Shown: positions 36,247 through 44,749 of the stretch, piece after piece
How the letters are laid out: the number at the start of each line of letters is the position of its first letter
Position numbering within the stretch: the stretch's first letter is position 1
Origin: Pelolinea sp.
GTDB taxonomy: Bacteria; Chloroflexota; Anaerolineae; Anaerolineales; Anaerolineaceae
Length of the DNA stretch: 64,000 nucleotides
Direction of reading: 5' to 3'
NCBI GenBank assembly: GCA_012797975.1
Contig: JAAZOD010000026.1
Location: 115,000 to 178,999, forward strand
The notes under the pieces: model-generated
The model's input: only the letters and a program-made list of their open reading frames with translations
The model's database searches: none
What the model was told of the DNA's origin: nothing
Translations under genes and position numbers: made by a program

Positions 36247-36950
36247 TCTTTTGCTTGATCGGTTTGGTCGCTTTGATTGACGGGCAGGTTCTGCAGGATC
36301 AATTGGATCGCTCCCGCCATGACACCCAGGTCTTGTGGCTGTAATCCTTTCAGTTTCTGAGCCAGCTCAAGGTAAGGAAGATTGGCGGGGTCAATGATAA
36401 ATTCTTGCAGGTCGGAAGGCTGGGCAAGAAAGGCCTGCAAAGTTTGTTGTGAACTCTGCCATAGGCCAATAGGGCTGTTCTTATCAAAAAAGATGGCAGG
36501 ATCGATGGAAAGGACCTCAGCCATTTTCAATAAGTCATGGATTGGAATTCCGATAGTTCCTGATTCATAGCGCTTTAACCGGGAACGTTGAATTTCACTG
36601 CGTTCTGCCATTTCTTTGAGTGTAATGGCTTTCTTTTCCCGCTCAATTTGCAGCAGAGTACCGATCGCACTGTTGCGGATCTCGATGAAGCGCGCTGAAC
36701 TGCCAAGTGAGACGGTCACAGCCACGATTTTTTGGTTGCCAAACAAACTAGACAGCGGAATGTTGAGAAAATAGGATAGTGTTTCCAGTTCGGGGAGGGT
36801 CGGCAAGATCTCGCCACATTCGATCTTTTTATAATGAGCATTGCTGGTTGCGATGGCAGCTGCGCAATCTTTCATGGATTTTCCACAGGCAAAGCGCGCT
36901 TGCGTAAGTTTTTGGGCAATTATTTCTGCATCTGCTTTGTATTCTCCCAT
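36243..36950 (-). CDS. XRE-family regulator with two helix-turn-helix domains
   Basis: A 235-residue protein with tandem HTH_XRE domains. The first (about 9-67) has KLTQARFACGKSMKDCAAAI and ETLSYFLNIPLSSLF; the second (about 83-140) has LLQIEREKKAITLKEMAERS and LLKMAEVLSIDPAIFF. A C-terminal helical segment with QPSDLQEFIIDPANLPYLEL may sense a partner. It is first in a two-gene unit with the GNAT protein and has a gaggtcg ribosome-binding site. It may regulate its own operon; no operator was identified. Confidence 0.82.
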   Translation of the reverse strand: MGEYKADAEIIAQKLTQARFACGKSMKDCAAAIATSNAHYKKIECGEILPTLPELETLSYFLNIPLSSLFGNQKIVAVTVSLGSSARFIEIRNSAIGTLLQIEREKKAITLKEMAERSEIQRSRLKRYESGTIGIPIHDLLKMAEVLSIDPAIFFDKNSPIGLWQSSQQTLQAFLAQPSDLQEFIIDPANLPYLELAQKLKGLQPQDLGVMAGAIQLILQNLPVNQSDQTDQAKE

Positions 36951-37104
36951 TTTTTTCGACCTCGGTTACGAATGTATATTTTATTATAGCGTAGGTTTAT
37001 TTTGGAAAAAACGGTCGTGGGTATTTTTTGCTGGTCATTCAAGCGCAGCGATGGGTTGCACAGCAAATTTGAAAAACGGACCAGATATCTGTTCTCGGAT
37101 TTTT

Positions 37105-38676
37105 CTATGAAAAGAAAGAAGCATCTTTCCAGACAAATTCTCCTCCGATCATGGTTGCAGAAGGTTGTACATTGCGCAACAATTCGATGGGGAGTTCAAA
37201 AGGATCCACAGGCAGGATGACCAGATCGGCCGACGCCCCCTTCGAAAATGTTCCAAGACCGGAATTTTTATTGAGAATACCCGCAGGAGTGCAGGTATAG
37301 GCTTCCAGAGCGCTTTGTAGGGAGATCGCCTGTTGCGGGAACCAGGCACGCTGGGTTTTTGCATGGCAACGTGCCACTGCCGCATGCATTCCCCAAAACG
37401 GATTGGGGGATTCCACCGGTGCATCGGATCCAAAGATCAGTGGAATTCCAGCGGACCATACGGAATTCCAGGCGTAGGCATGTTCGCAGCGTTTTCCCCA
37501 ATACCGATCTGCGATATCCATATCGGAAATGGCATGGATGGGCTGCATGGATGCCACCACATTCAGAGCGGCCATGCGTCGGATATCCGCTGGATCGATG
37601 ATCTGTACGTGCTCAATGCGATGAGGAATATCAGTTTGGACGTTGATCCCTGTGAGACCGTCCAATGCGCAGCGAACAGCTCGATCACCAATGGCATGGA
37701 TGGCAAGCGAAATGTGGCTTGCCGTTGCCAATTTTACGGTCTCTTCCAGTTCATCCACGGAAAGCACCAGCATGCCTTTGCTTTCGGATGATCCTTCATA
37801 AGGTGCAAGCATGGCCGCAGTTTGCGGACCGAGCGCTCCATCCATGAAGAGCTTCGCCCAACCGATCTGCAATTGATCGTTTCCTGAACCGGTGTAGAAA
37901 CCGTTCTTGATGGCATACGAAAGGTGGTCGGCAGGAATACATTTCACCACCCGTAATGGAAATTTTCCCTCTTTTTTCATCTCTTCCAATAAGGGATAAA
38001 TTTTCCAATCATCCACATCATGCACAGCCGTGATGCCAAAATACAGCAATTGTTCCTGGCTTTTCTGCAAGGCGCTTTGCATTTGTTTTTCATCGGGTTG
38101 GGGGATTATCTGTTCAACCAGCAGTGTGGCGGATTCCAGCAGAATACCGGTCGGTTCACCGTGACTGTCCCTGTCGATCTTGCCCCCGGCTGGGTCTGGT
38201 GTATCGTGGGTGATGCCGGCCTGCTGCAGCGCCATGCTGTTTGCCCAACTGGCGTGCAATGATTTGGCTGCCAGATAGATGGGGTGATCGGTGCTGATGG
38301 TGTCCAGCTCCTGCTTGGTGCCGATCCCTTCTTCCCAAAGATTGTGGTTCCAGCCCTGGCCCCTGATCCAAACCCCAGCAGGGGTGTGTTGCGCAACCGC
38401 GGCAACCCGCTGCAGGCATTCTTGCTTGGTATCGGTTTCACAGTCGATGGAAGAGAGTTTCAATCCGTACTGCAGTAGATGGATGTGGGAATCGGTGAAC
38501 CCTGGAAGGACGCATCTGCCATGCAGGTCAAGAATGGTTGTATTTCGCCCGGAAAGATTCAGAATCTCTTCATTGGTCCCAACTGCAAGAATATGCCCGT
38601 CCTGAACAGCCAGCGCTTCCGTCAGTGGCTGGGAGGTAAGCATGGTACGAATTTTCCCATGATGCAACAAAAGCAT
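37105..38676 (-). CDS. YtcJ-like metal-dependent amidohydrolase
   Basis: A 523-residue amidohydrolase-superfamily protein (Amidohydro_3/YtcJ). The metal-site motif is DSHIHL; RGQGWNHNLWEE, LAAKSLHASWANSMAL, AIHAIGDRAVRCALDG, HRIEHVQIID and FGSDAPVESPNPFWGM follow in family order. It likely hydrolyses an amide, formamide or similar bond; the substrate is unknown. It lies last in the kinase-parA-parB run, 10 nt after parB, and lacks a clear ribosome-binding site, so it may depend on coupling. Confidence 0.88.
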   Translation of the reverse strand: MLLLHHGKIRTMLTSQPLTEALAVQDGHILAVGTNEEILNLSGRNTTILDLHGRCVLPGFTDSHIHLLQYGLKLSSIDCETDTKQECLQRVAAVAQHTPAGVWIRGQGWNHNLWEEGIGTKQELDTISTDHPIYLAAKSLHASWANSMALQQAGITHDTPDPAGGKIDRDSHGEPTGILLESATLLVEQIIPQPDEKQMQSALQKSQEQLLYFGITAVHDVDDWKIYPLLEEMKKEGKFPLRVVKCIPADHLSYAIKNGFYTGSGNDQLQIGWAKLFMDGALGPQTAAMLAPYEGSSESKGMLVLSVDELEETVKLATASHISLAIHAIGDRAVRCALDGLTGINVQTDIPHRIEHVQIIDPADIRRMAALNVVASMQPIHAISDMDIADRYWGKRCEHAYAWNSVWSAGIPLIFGSDAPVESPNPFWGMHAAVARCHAKTQRAWFPQQAISLQSALEAYTCTPAGILNKNSGLGTFSKGASADLVILPVDPFELPIELLRNVQPSATMIGGEFVWKDASFFS

Positions 38677-38686
38677 AGTTTGAAAT

Positions 38687-39556
38687 TTAGGAATGCAACA
38701 TTTGTTCGATCAGATTTTCCAGCTCTTCTTCCGAATAGTAGAAAAATGTGATCGATCCACCCTGTTTGCTGTGGTTGATGTTTACCTTGGTGCCAAATTG
38801 GGAACGCAGTTGCTTCTCAAAATTCTGGACTTCCAGCGGCATTTCCTTTTTGACAGTGGAAATCGGGCTTTTCCGTTCGCTGAGTCTGCGAATCAGATCT
38901 TCCGTTTGGCGAACATTCAACCCGTTATGGATGATACTTTTCATGGCGGCGCTTTGTGCTGCTGGATTTTCCAAACCCAGCAAAGCCCGCCCGTGCCCTT
39001 CGCTGATCTTACCTTCCGCGATGGCATCCAGCACGTCTGCCGGGAGCTTAAGAAGCCGGATGGTATTGGTGACAGCGGTGCGGCTCTTCCCAACACGGAT
39101 GGCAATCTCTTCATGGGAAAGCCCAAATTCTTCCGCCAATTGCTGGTATGCTTCTGCTGCTTCTATCGAAGAGAGGTCTTCACGTTGCAGATTTTCGATC
39201 AATGCCAGTTCCAATTGCTGTTGACTGGTCATTTTTTCTCTGACAAGAACCGGGACGGATTCAAGACCTGCCAGACTGGCGGCTTTCAGACGGCGTTCGC
39301 CGGCAATCAAAATGAAGTCACCGGCATTGGCCTCATCCACGGTGACGATCAACGGTTGAAGAATGCCATGTTCTTTAATCGATGCGCACAGCTCCTGCAA
39401 TTCCTCGGGATGGATCTCGGAACGCGGTTGGTAAGGGTTGGGGCTGATGCGATCGATCGGAATATAGCTTACACCTTCCGCTGACGGTGCGCTGGAAAAA
39501 TCACCTCCGGGGATGAGTGCATCCAGACCTTTCCCTAAACCTTTTCGTTGTGCCAT
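38687..39556 (-). CDS. parB: Chromosome-partitioning protein ParB
   Basis: A 289-residue ParB/Spo0J. The ParB/Srx N-terminal domain has ISPNPYQPRS, LQPLIVT, IAGERRLKAASLAGLESVPV with the CTPase GERR motif. An HTH follows (LALIENLQREDLSSIEAAEA, LSHEEIAIRVGKSRTAVTNT), and the C-terminal dimerisation helix ends with SITFFYYSEEELENLIEQML. CTP-dependent clamping at parS loads SMC and works with ParA. It has a gaggtaaagat ribosome-binding site. No convincing parS was found by eye in this window. Confidence 0.94.
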   Translation of the reverse strand: MAQRKGLGKGLDALIPGGDFSSAPSAEGVSYIPIDRISPNPYQPRSEIHPEELQELCASIKEHGILQPLIVTVDEANAGDFILIAGERRLKAASLAGLESVPVLVREKMTSQQQLELALIENLQREDLSSIEAAEAYQQLAEEFGLSHEEIAIRVGKSRTAVTNTIRLLKLPADVLDAIAEGKISEGHGRALLGLENPAAQSAAMKSIIHNGLNVRQTEDLIRRLSERKSPISTVKKEMPLEVQNFEKQLRSQFGTKVNINHSKQGGSITFFYYSEEELENLIEQMLHS

Positions 39557-39575
39557 ATCTTTACCTCAACTTCAA

Positions 39576-40385
39576 TTATTCTTCGGATAGGATTTCATCC
39601 ACATCCGGAACCGGTTTTCCATCTTGCTGCAGTATTTCCCGCGCCAGCGCTGCATAAGCGCGTGCTGCAGAAGAAGTGGGAGCATAGACCGTGATCGGCA
39701 AGCCATACGACGGTGCTTCGGCTAATCGAATGCTGCGCGGAATGATCGTTTGAAATACACGGTCGGGGAAGAATTTATGCACTTCCTGAACCACGTCCAA
39801 CGCAAGTTTCGTTCTGCCATCGTACATGGTCAACAGAACCCCTCGCACATTCAATTCAGGATAAAGGGATCGTTTGATACGCTGTAGGGTATCGGTCAAT
39901 TGACCCAGCCCTTCCAATGCCAGATATTCACACTGAACGGGAATGAGGACGCCGTCTTTGGCTGCCAGTAATCCATTGATGGTAAGAATGCTGAGGGAGG
40001 GGGGGCAATCGATCAAGATATAATCATACCGGTCCACAACCGGTTCAAGCATTTCGCGCAGGCGAAAATCACGCTTTTGAACATCCATCAATTCCACCTC
40101 CGCGCCAGCCAGTGCGGGGGAGGAAGGCAGAATGGAAATTTTCAATCTTGGATTATGCAAAATGCTGGGGCCAAGGGGAGTTGACCCGATCATCACCTCG
40201 TAGGTGCCTTTTTTTACGGTCTGCTTATCGATGCCCAGGGAAGAGGTGGCGTTGGCTTGCGGATCGACGTCCACGATCAAGACTCGTTGGTCGTAATGGC
40301 CAAGGAAAGCCCCCAGGTTTATGGCGGAGGTTGTTTTGCCCACCCCTCCTTTTTGATTTACCAGTGTATATATCTTTGCCATCAT
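39576..40385 (-). CDS. parA: Chromosome-partitioning ATPase ParA/Soj
   Basis: A 269-residue deviant-Walker ATPase: KGGVGKTTSAINLG is the Walker A, VLIVDVDPQANATSSLG the A', and YILIDCPPSLSILTINGL the Walker B. RLAEAPSYGLPITVYAP is the ParA-type C-terminus. It forms a nucleoid-bound gradient that moves ParB-parS complexes. ATG 40382 is an alternative start. It lies 20 nt before parB and 10 nt after the PfkB-type kinase. Confidence 0.95.
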   Translation of the reverse strand: MMAKIYTLVNQKGGVGKTTSAINLGAFLGHYDQRVLIVDVDPQANATSSLGIDKQTVKKGTYEVMIGSTPLGPSILHNPRLKISILPSSPALAGAEVELMDVQKRDFRLREMLEPVVDRYDYILIDCPPSLSILTINGLLAAKDGVLIPVQCEYLALEGLGQLTDTLQRIKRSLYPELNVRGVLLTMYDGRTKLALDVVQEVHKFFPDRVFQTIIPRSIRLAEAPSYGLPITVYAPTSSAARAYAALAREILQQDGKPVPDVDEILSEE

Positions 40386-40394
40386 ATCTCAATT

Positions 40395-41237
40395 CTATTT
40401 CATGATCTCAACCATGGATTGATGAAAATCCCGTATGGTTGGAATGCTCTGCAAACCACTGCGGCTTACCGAAAGCGAGGCCAACTGTACTGCAACCCTG
40501 GCTGCTTGCCATGGATCATCGGTGAAAAATAGACGGGAGAAGAAGGCCGCCGCGAAGATATCGCCGGCGCCGGTGGCATCAACGATTGGTAGATTGGGCG
40601 CAGGAAAATAACGCGCATCCCCTTTCCAATAAACACGTGCCCCATCTTCAGCTTCAGTGACCACCAAAATCTTGCACAAGCGCACCATCTCTTCAATGAT
40701 CTTTTCATCTCCGCCAACATCTTCCACACTGAGCACAACTGCTTTCATGATTGGCAATACCTGCTCTGCCCAATCCCATTGGATAGGATGGATGGAACCA
40801 TTTTCATCCCAACTGCGCATCCAACCTTGGGGAGTAGCGCATGCAAAGGGATGCTTTTTAAACAACTGCACGGTTTCCGGTGGAATTTCCTGGATGACCG
40901 GTCCAAGATGGACGATACTGGATTGAAGCCATGAGGCGGGAATGCAGTCAGGCAGAATATTCTCCGCTTGACTGTAACAGTATTGGCTTCGCGTGCCATT
41001 CTGCATAATATTTTCAAAGCAGGTCGCTTTTTTTGAAAGACAGCAATGAATTGTCATTTTCCCAACAGCAGGAAGATTGGGTTCTTGTGGAAAGGAAGTT
41101 ACCATTCGAACAGCATGACCCAGCGAACAGGCAGTCAGACCAGCATACGCAACCGTACCACCCAACTGCACTCCTGAAGGAGTCAGATCCTGGGTGAGAT
41201 GACCAAGGATGAGATAAGAAATTTCATTCGATGCCAT
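40395..41237 (-). CDS. PfkB-family carbohydrate/nucleoside kinase
   Basis: A 280-residue ribokinase-fold sugar kinase. The N-terminal signature GGTVAYAGLTACSLGHAVRM and the C-terminal PfkB signature DATGAGDIFAAAFFSRLFF (anion hole and catalytic Asp) are clear. The substrate is unknown. The open frame runs to 41483, but the longer N-terminus (KLPTPFCIIFSRGRSSSGKS) is not family-like and overlaps the divergent radC. ATG 41237 gives a normal start at MASNEISYLILGHLTQDL. No strong ribosome-binding site. It heads the run with parA, parB and the amidohydrolase. Confidence 0.82.
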   Translation of the reverse strand: MASNEISYLILGHLTQDLTPSGVQLGGTVAYAGLTACSLGHAVRMVTSFPQEPNLPAVGKMTIHCCLSKKATCFENIMQNGTRSQYCYSQAENILPDCIPASWLQSSIVHLGPVIQEIPPETVQLFKKHPFACATPQGWMRSWDENGSIHPIQWDWAEQVLPIMKAVVLSVEDVGGDEKIIEEMVRLCKILVVTEAEDGARVYWKGDARYFPAPNLPIVDATGAGDIFAAAFFSRLFFTDDPWQAARVAVQLASLSVSRSGLQSIPTIRDFHQSMVEIMK

Positions 41238-41403
41238 GCATGCATTGCTGTTCAGAACAATTTTGAATATCGGTAAAATTATAGCATTAAGTGCCTGCCT
41301 GCACGACCGTTTGAGCCGGCTGCCGGTTTTCGTCCATTCTTTCAATGCCGTACTATAATTTGTTGAAAGTATTTCAATGTGGGAAAGGGGTGAAAAGACT
41401 CCT

Positions 41404-42114
41404 ATGAAACGGATCAGTGATTTGCCGCTGGAAGAACGTCCACGTGAGAAAATGATGCAAAATGGGGTGGGGAGTTTGAGCAACGCAGAACTGCTGGCTG
41501 TTCTATTAAGGGTCGGTGTGGCAGGGGAGAGCGCGGTAGAGCTGGGGGCACATCTACTGGAGGAGTTTCAGGGTATTGCCGGTGTTCATGCTGCTGAACT
41601 GGAAGAACTATGCAGTGTGCATGGAGTTGGGTTAGCGAAAGCCGCACAGATCAAAGCCGCTCTTGAGCTGGGCTCCCGGCTTCACCAGAAAACCATTGAG
41701 GATCGCCCGCTAATCAACAGCCCCGAGAAAGCCTACGAAGTGCTTAAATTTGATATTTTGGAGAACGATCGTGAAACGCTCTGGCTTCTGGCACTCAATA
41801 CCCGCCACCGTTTACTGAAAAAGAAGAAACTGTATCAAGGTACACGCAGTTTCTCATCAGTGCGGGTGGCTGAGATTTTTGAGTTTGCTCTTCTACAACA
41901 TGCCGCAGCCATTATCTTGGCGCATAATCACCCCAGCGGTGAACCCTGTCCAAGCCAGGAAGATTTGCGCATCACCCAGGAGATATACAAAGCGGGTGAG
42001 ATCCTGGAGATCCCACTGCTTGATCATCTCATCATTGTTCCCGGGGCTTTTGTATCATTGAAAAAAGAACAAAAAGGGATCTTTGAAACCAGCAAATATT
42101 ATTCTGTTGATTAA
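41404..42114 (+). CDS. radC: RadC family JAB/JAMM protein
   Basis: A 236-residue protein. The start MKRISDLPLEERPREKMMQN and the helix-hairpin-helix LCSVHGVGLAKAAQIKAALE are RadC-like. The JAMM metal motif is intact in AIILAHNHPSGEPCPSQEDL (HxHPSGxxxPSxED). RadC is widespread; its role in DNA repair is doubted and it may act as a metalloprotease-like enzyme. ATG 41377 is in frame but the protein family begins at 41404. It ends at a strong terminator next to the IS200 element. Confidence 0.92.
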   Translation: MKRISDLPLEERPREKMMQNGVGSLSNAELLAVLLRVGVAGESAVELGAHLLEEFQGIAGVHAAELEELCSVHGVGLAKAAQIKAALELGSRLHQKTIEDRPLINSPEKAYEVLKFDILENDRETLWLLALNTRHRLLKKKKLYQGTRSFSSVRVAEIFEFALLQHAAAIILAHNHPSGEPCPSQEDLRITQEIYKAGEILEIPLLDHLIIVPGAFVSLKKEQKGIFETSKYYSVD

Positions 42115-42139
42115 TCGATGCATGTACATTTTGCAATAA

Positions 42140-42169
42140 AAAAGCTGCTCTTTTCAAAGAGCAGCTTTT
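42140..42169 (+). terminator. Terminator after radC
   Basis: A 13-bp stem aaaagctgctctt/aagagcagctttt with a short loop near 42153-42156 and TTTTATT after it. The A-rich flank on the left would let it work on both strands. Confidence 0.85.
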
Positions 42170-42218
42170 ATTAATGGGCTTTAGCCTGTCGAGCGAGCGG
42201 AGCGAGGGAGACAATAAA

Positions 42219-42237
42219 CCACCCGCTAAGCGGGTGG
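42219..42237 (+). repeat. Left-end hairpin of IS200 element
   Basis: A perfect 8-bp stem ccacccgc/gcgggtgg with a TAA loop. Probably the left-end structure bound by TnpA; it also lies in the tnpA leader and could hinder read-through translation. Confidence 0.75.
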
Positions 42238-42318
42238 AGAGAGGGTTAAACCACAAATCACCTTAGGGCTAAAATAGTGGATGTTCAGGCCACTAACAAA
42301 GCAGAAGAAGGTGATTTG

Positions 42319-42774
42319 ATGGCAAATACAAGTAATAGTTTAGCGCATACGAAGTGGATGTGCAAATATCATATCGTATTTGCGCCGAAATACCGGCGGA
42401 AGATAATCTACAATCAATACAAGGAAAGTATAGGGGAAATATTACGGCAATTGTGTGGGTATAAAGGGGTGGAGATAATCGAAGGGCACCTGATGATAGA
42501 TCACGTACATATGTTGGTCAGTATACCGCCCAAGATCAGCGTATCGGGCTTTATGGGATATCTGAAAGGGAAAAGTGCCCTGATGATATTCGATAAACAT
42601 GCGAACTTGAAGTACAAATTTGGGAACCGGCATTTTTGGGCGGAGGGGTATTACGTGAGTACGGTAGGGTTGAACGAAGCAACGATAAAGAAGTATATAG
42701 AGGAACAAGAGAAGCAAGATATAGCGATGGACAAATTGAGTGTGAAGGAATATGAAGACCCCTTCAGGGGTTAG
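42319..42774 (+). CDS. tnpA: IS200/IS605-family Y1 transposase TnpA
   Basis: A 151-residue HUH transposase. SLAHTKWMCKYHIVFAPKYR and PPKISVSGFMGYLKGKSALM are near-canonical IS200. The HUH pair is in DHVHMLV and the catalytic tyrosine follows in GYYVSTVGLNEATIKKYI. The full-length, undamaged frame suggests an active copy. The frame is open to 42277, but the ribosome-binding site agaaggtga precedes ATG 42319. The TAG stop overlaps the base of the first hairpin of the tail. Confidence 0.92.
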   Translation: MANTSNSLAHTKWMCKYHIVFAPKYRRKIIYNQYKESIGEILRQLCGYKGVEIIEGHLMIDHVHMLVSIPPKISVSGFMGYLKGKSALMIFDKHANLKYKFGNRHFWAEGYYVSTVGLNEATIKKYIEEQEKQDIAMDKLSVKEYEDPFRG

Positions 42775-42890
42775 CTGGTAGCAAAGGAGTCCCTTCAGGG
42801 ACAAGCGAAAGTGGCAAAGGCAAAGTGGCTTGAACGAAAGTGAAAGCCAGCGTCTTGAGACGCTGGCCGGTAATAGAGGCTTATAGCCTC
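42758..42890 (+). repeat. Chain of hairpins in IS200 3' tail
   Basis: Four perfect inverted repeats lie between tnpA and the right-end hairpin: acccc/ggggt with a TTCA loop (42758-42771), gtccc/gggac with a TTCA loop (42789-42802), gccagcgtct/agacgctggc (42846-42867), and gaggct/agcctc (42876-42890). The first two share the loop and much of the stem. The tail is about 150 nt, non-coding and probably transcribed with tnpA. Confidence 0.7.
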
Positions 42891-42895
42891 CGATC

Positions 42896-42920
42896 AAACC
42901 ACCCGTTTTACGGGTGGTTT
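42896..42920 (+). repeat. Right-end hairpin of IS200 element
   Basis: A perfect 11-bp stem aaaccacccgt/acgggtggttt with a TTT loop, followed by TGATTT. It shares the ccaccc core with the left-end hairpin and is the likely right end for TnpA. It may also terminate transcription. Confidence 0.75.
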
Positions 42921-42955
42921 TGATTTCCCTTATCTATTCCTTATCTTCATTTGGA

Positions 42956-43783
42956 TTAAGGAGTTTTAACCAGCAGATCATCGAACTCAAAACGGGAACT
43001 GGCACCTTCGGCTGCCCTGATGGCCAGTGAAATGCGGGTACCATAAATATCATGCGAGGTTTGATAGTCATCCACAAAGACACCATTGATATAAAACTGA
43101 TAATAACCGTCTTCTGCGATTACGGTCAGTTCATTCTCTTTATCCCAAACAATCGAACCATGCGATTTCTGATCGATAGGGAATAATTGTTTACCATCCT
43201 CATAGATCGTAAGGTAGTAGGTTCCATCCTGGCTGTTGATCATCAGGACATACACATTGTTGTTATCTGCTTCGTTGAAAGCAATACCCCAGGAATTATT
43301 CTTAAAGTTGCTGCTAATGTTGCCCTTCACGGTCAATTCGAAATTTTCAGCATACAAAATGGGGAACCACTGGATCACACCGCTGCGGTAGCCGGTGTTA
43401 TTCTTTCCGGTTGCTTCTACTACGAATTTTCCGTTTTCAATGTTGGTGGTGACAGTGGAAAGATCCCCTCGGTAAGTGCTGAGCTCCCAGCCGTTGCGGT
43501 TATCATCGAATGTGTCGCAGAAGACAGGGGTCCAGTTTGTATACAAAGCCCCGCTAATCCCACAATCACCCGATGAATTGGAGTTCGAAGACGATGCTTC
43601 GGTTGGATACAAGTCTTCGGAAGACTTGGTTTGTGCAATGGCGGTTTCGATCAATGCATCCGTGTCGGGTGAATTGGCATTCCCAGTTTCAGCGATCGCA
43701 GTTTGAATAGCTCCGTCCGAAGGTCCTGAGCAGGCGCACAAGGTAAACAAGAGTATAACCAGTAAAACTTTATAAAACTTCAT
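42956..43783 (-). CDS. Secreted lipoprotein with LamG-like beta-sandwich domain (paralogue A)
   Basis: A 275-residue lipoprotein; lipobox LCAC (Cys18). An Ala/Thr linker with the repeated pattern AIQTAIAETG and LIETAIAQTKSSEDLYPT leads to a C-terminal domain (VFCDTFDDNRNGWELS to SRFEFDDLLVKTP), a concanavalin-like beta-sandwich. It is closely related to the next gene on the same strand (shared VFCDTFDDNRN, WGI-FNE, ELTVIAEDGYYQFYINGxFV). Role unknown; a surface binding protein is plausible. The ATG at 43783 has a ggaggt ribosome-binding site. The 3' end lies next to the IS200 element. Confidence 0.75.
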   Translation of the reverse strand: MKFYKVLLVILLFTLCACSGPSDGAIQTAIAETGNANSPDTDALIETAIAQTKSSEDLYPTEASSSNSNSSGDCGISGALYTNWTPVFCDTFDDNRNGWELSTYRGDLSTVTTNIENGKFVVEATGKNNTGYRSGVIQWFPILYAENFELTVKGNISSNFKNNSWGIAFNEADNNNVYVLMINSQDGTYYLTIYEDGKQLFPIDQKSHGSIVWDKENELTVIAEDGYYQFYINGVFVDDYQTSHDIYGTRISLAIRAAEGASSRFEFDDLLVKTP

Positions 43784-43893
43784 TAAAACCTCCACGCAGG
43801 ATTAAAAAATCTGGCTCAGTATAACACCCTGCCAGTTCAATTGCCAAATATAGGGTGATCAGTTCCATTTTCCTGCAGATGGGGGGTAAAAAG

Positions 43894-43923
43894 CTGCATG
43901 GAAAACAATTGTTTTCCATGCAG
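43894..43923 (-). terminator. Terminator of lipoprotein B: 30-nt perfect palindrome
   Basis: A perfect 30-nt palindrome centred on aacaattgtt. On the minus strand it is followed by CTTTTTA, so it works as an intrinsic terminator 37 nt after the stop of the 43961 gene. A perfect palindrome could also be a dyad protein-binding site, but the T-run favours termination. Confidence 0.75.
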
Positions 43924-43960
43924 TGGTTGTTCTTTTATTCACTCTCTTTCAGAGTTTTTA

Positions 43961-44749
43961 TTAGTTTGCGGGTGTCTTGATGAGCAGATCATCGAACTCA
44001 AAACGGGCTGTTGCACCTTCGGCGGTCCAAATGGCGATGGCTATATTGGTTCCTGGAATATCATCCGCTTCATAATCGTTGACAAATTCTCCATTGATAT
44101 AGAACTGGTAATAACCGTCTTCTGCAACAATGGTCAGTTCATTCTGTTCATCCCAGACGATGGCACCATTACTTTTTCCGGGGATCGGGAATTTTTGTTC
44201 GCCATCCTCATATCTGGTCAGGTAATAAGATCCGTCCGAACTGCTGATCATGAAGGCCGCAAAATCCTGGTTGCTTTCTTCGTTGAAAATGATTCCCCAG
44301 GAGTGGCTCTTATATTTGCTAAAAACGTCGCCTTTCAGGGTTATGACAAAATCTCTTGAATCACCGACGTAGAACCATTGGATGACCCCGGTGAGATACC
44401 CCGAGTTATTTTTCCCACTCAAGTCCACCACCAGCTTTCCATCTTCAATCGCAAGGATGGATTGCGAAAGGTCGCCCGAATCGCTTCCGACCTCCCAATT
44501 ATTGCGGTTGTCATCAAAGGTGTCACAGAAAACCACTGGCCAATCTTCATGATAAGGGGTAGTGAGCGCACAATCTTGAACAGTGGTTTCACTTTCAAGA
44601 TCCGCTTCAAGATCGGTCTGTACGGTCGGGAAAATATCTTCCGCGCTCTGTGTTTGTGCGATGGCAGTTTGAATGGCTGTTTCTGACGGCTTGGAACATG
44701 CGCACAGCGCCATTAACAGAATTAAGACCACTAAGTGCTTCTTTGACAT
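43961..44749 (-). CDS. Secreted lipoprotein with LamG-like beta-sandwich domain (paralogue B)
   Basis: A 262-residue lipoprotein; lipobox LCAC (Cys18). The linker is AIQTAIAQTQSAEDIFPT and the C-terminal domain runs from VFCDTFDDNRNNWEVG to ARFEFDDLLIKTPAN. It is a clear paralogue of the gene at 42956 and a more distant relative of the one at 3199. ATG 44752 is also possible; spacing to ggagg favours 44749. The long open frame reaching 44956 would run into the promoter region of the divergent riboswitch and is not used. Role unknown. Confidence 0.75.
   Translation of the reverse strand: MSKKHLVVLILLMALCACSKPSETAIQTAIAQTQSAEDIFPTVQTDLEADLESETTVQDCALTTPYHEDWPVVFCDTFDDNRNNWEVGSDSGDLSQSILAIEDGKLVVDLSGKNNSGYLTGVIQWFYVGDSRDFVITLKGDVFSKYKSHSWGIIFNEESNQDFAAFMISSSDGSYYLTRYEDGEQKFPIPGKSNGAIVWDEQNELTIVAEDGYYQFYINGEFVNDYEADDIPGTNIAIAIWTAEGATARFEFDDLLIKTPAN

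Larger units (their letters stand above)
42176..42925 (+). mobile_element. IS200/IS605-family insertion sequence (IS200 type, tnpA only)
   Basis: About 750 bp between the radC terminator and the 42956 lipoprotein. It carries one Y1-transposase gene (tnpA) and no tnpB. Both ends have subterminal hairpins sharing the ccaccc core: 42219-42237 on the left and 42896-42920 on the right. That layout matches the single-strand transposition of this family (ssDNA circle, no target duplication, hairpins recognised by TnpA). A left-flank segment gtcgagcgagcggagcgagg precedes the left hairpin. Exact boundaries cannot be fixed without a copy for comparison. Confidence 0.82.

Noticed and set aside
38693..39484. 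263-residue plus-strand frame in parB
   Set aside because: Complementary to the confident parB coding region; no start signal.
42758..42920. CRISPR-like repeat series
   Set aside because: The stems differ in sequence and there are no unique, regularly sized spacers; they belong to the IS200 tail.
42176..42925. TnpB or omega-RNA system
   Set aside because: There is no TnpB/RuvC-type gene in the element, so the hairpins cannot be taken as a guide RNA.
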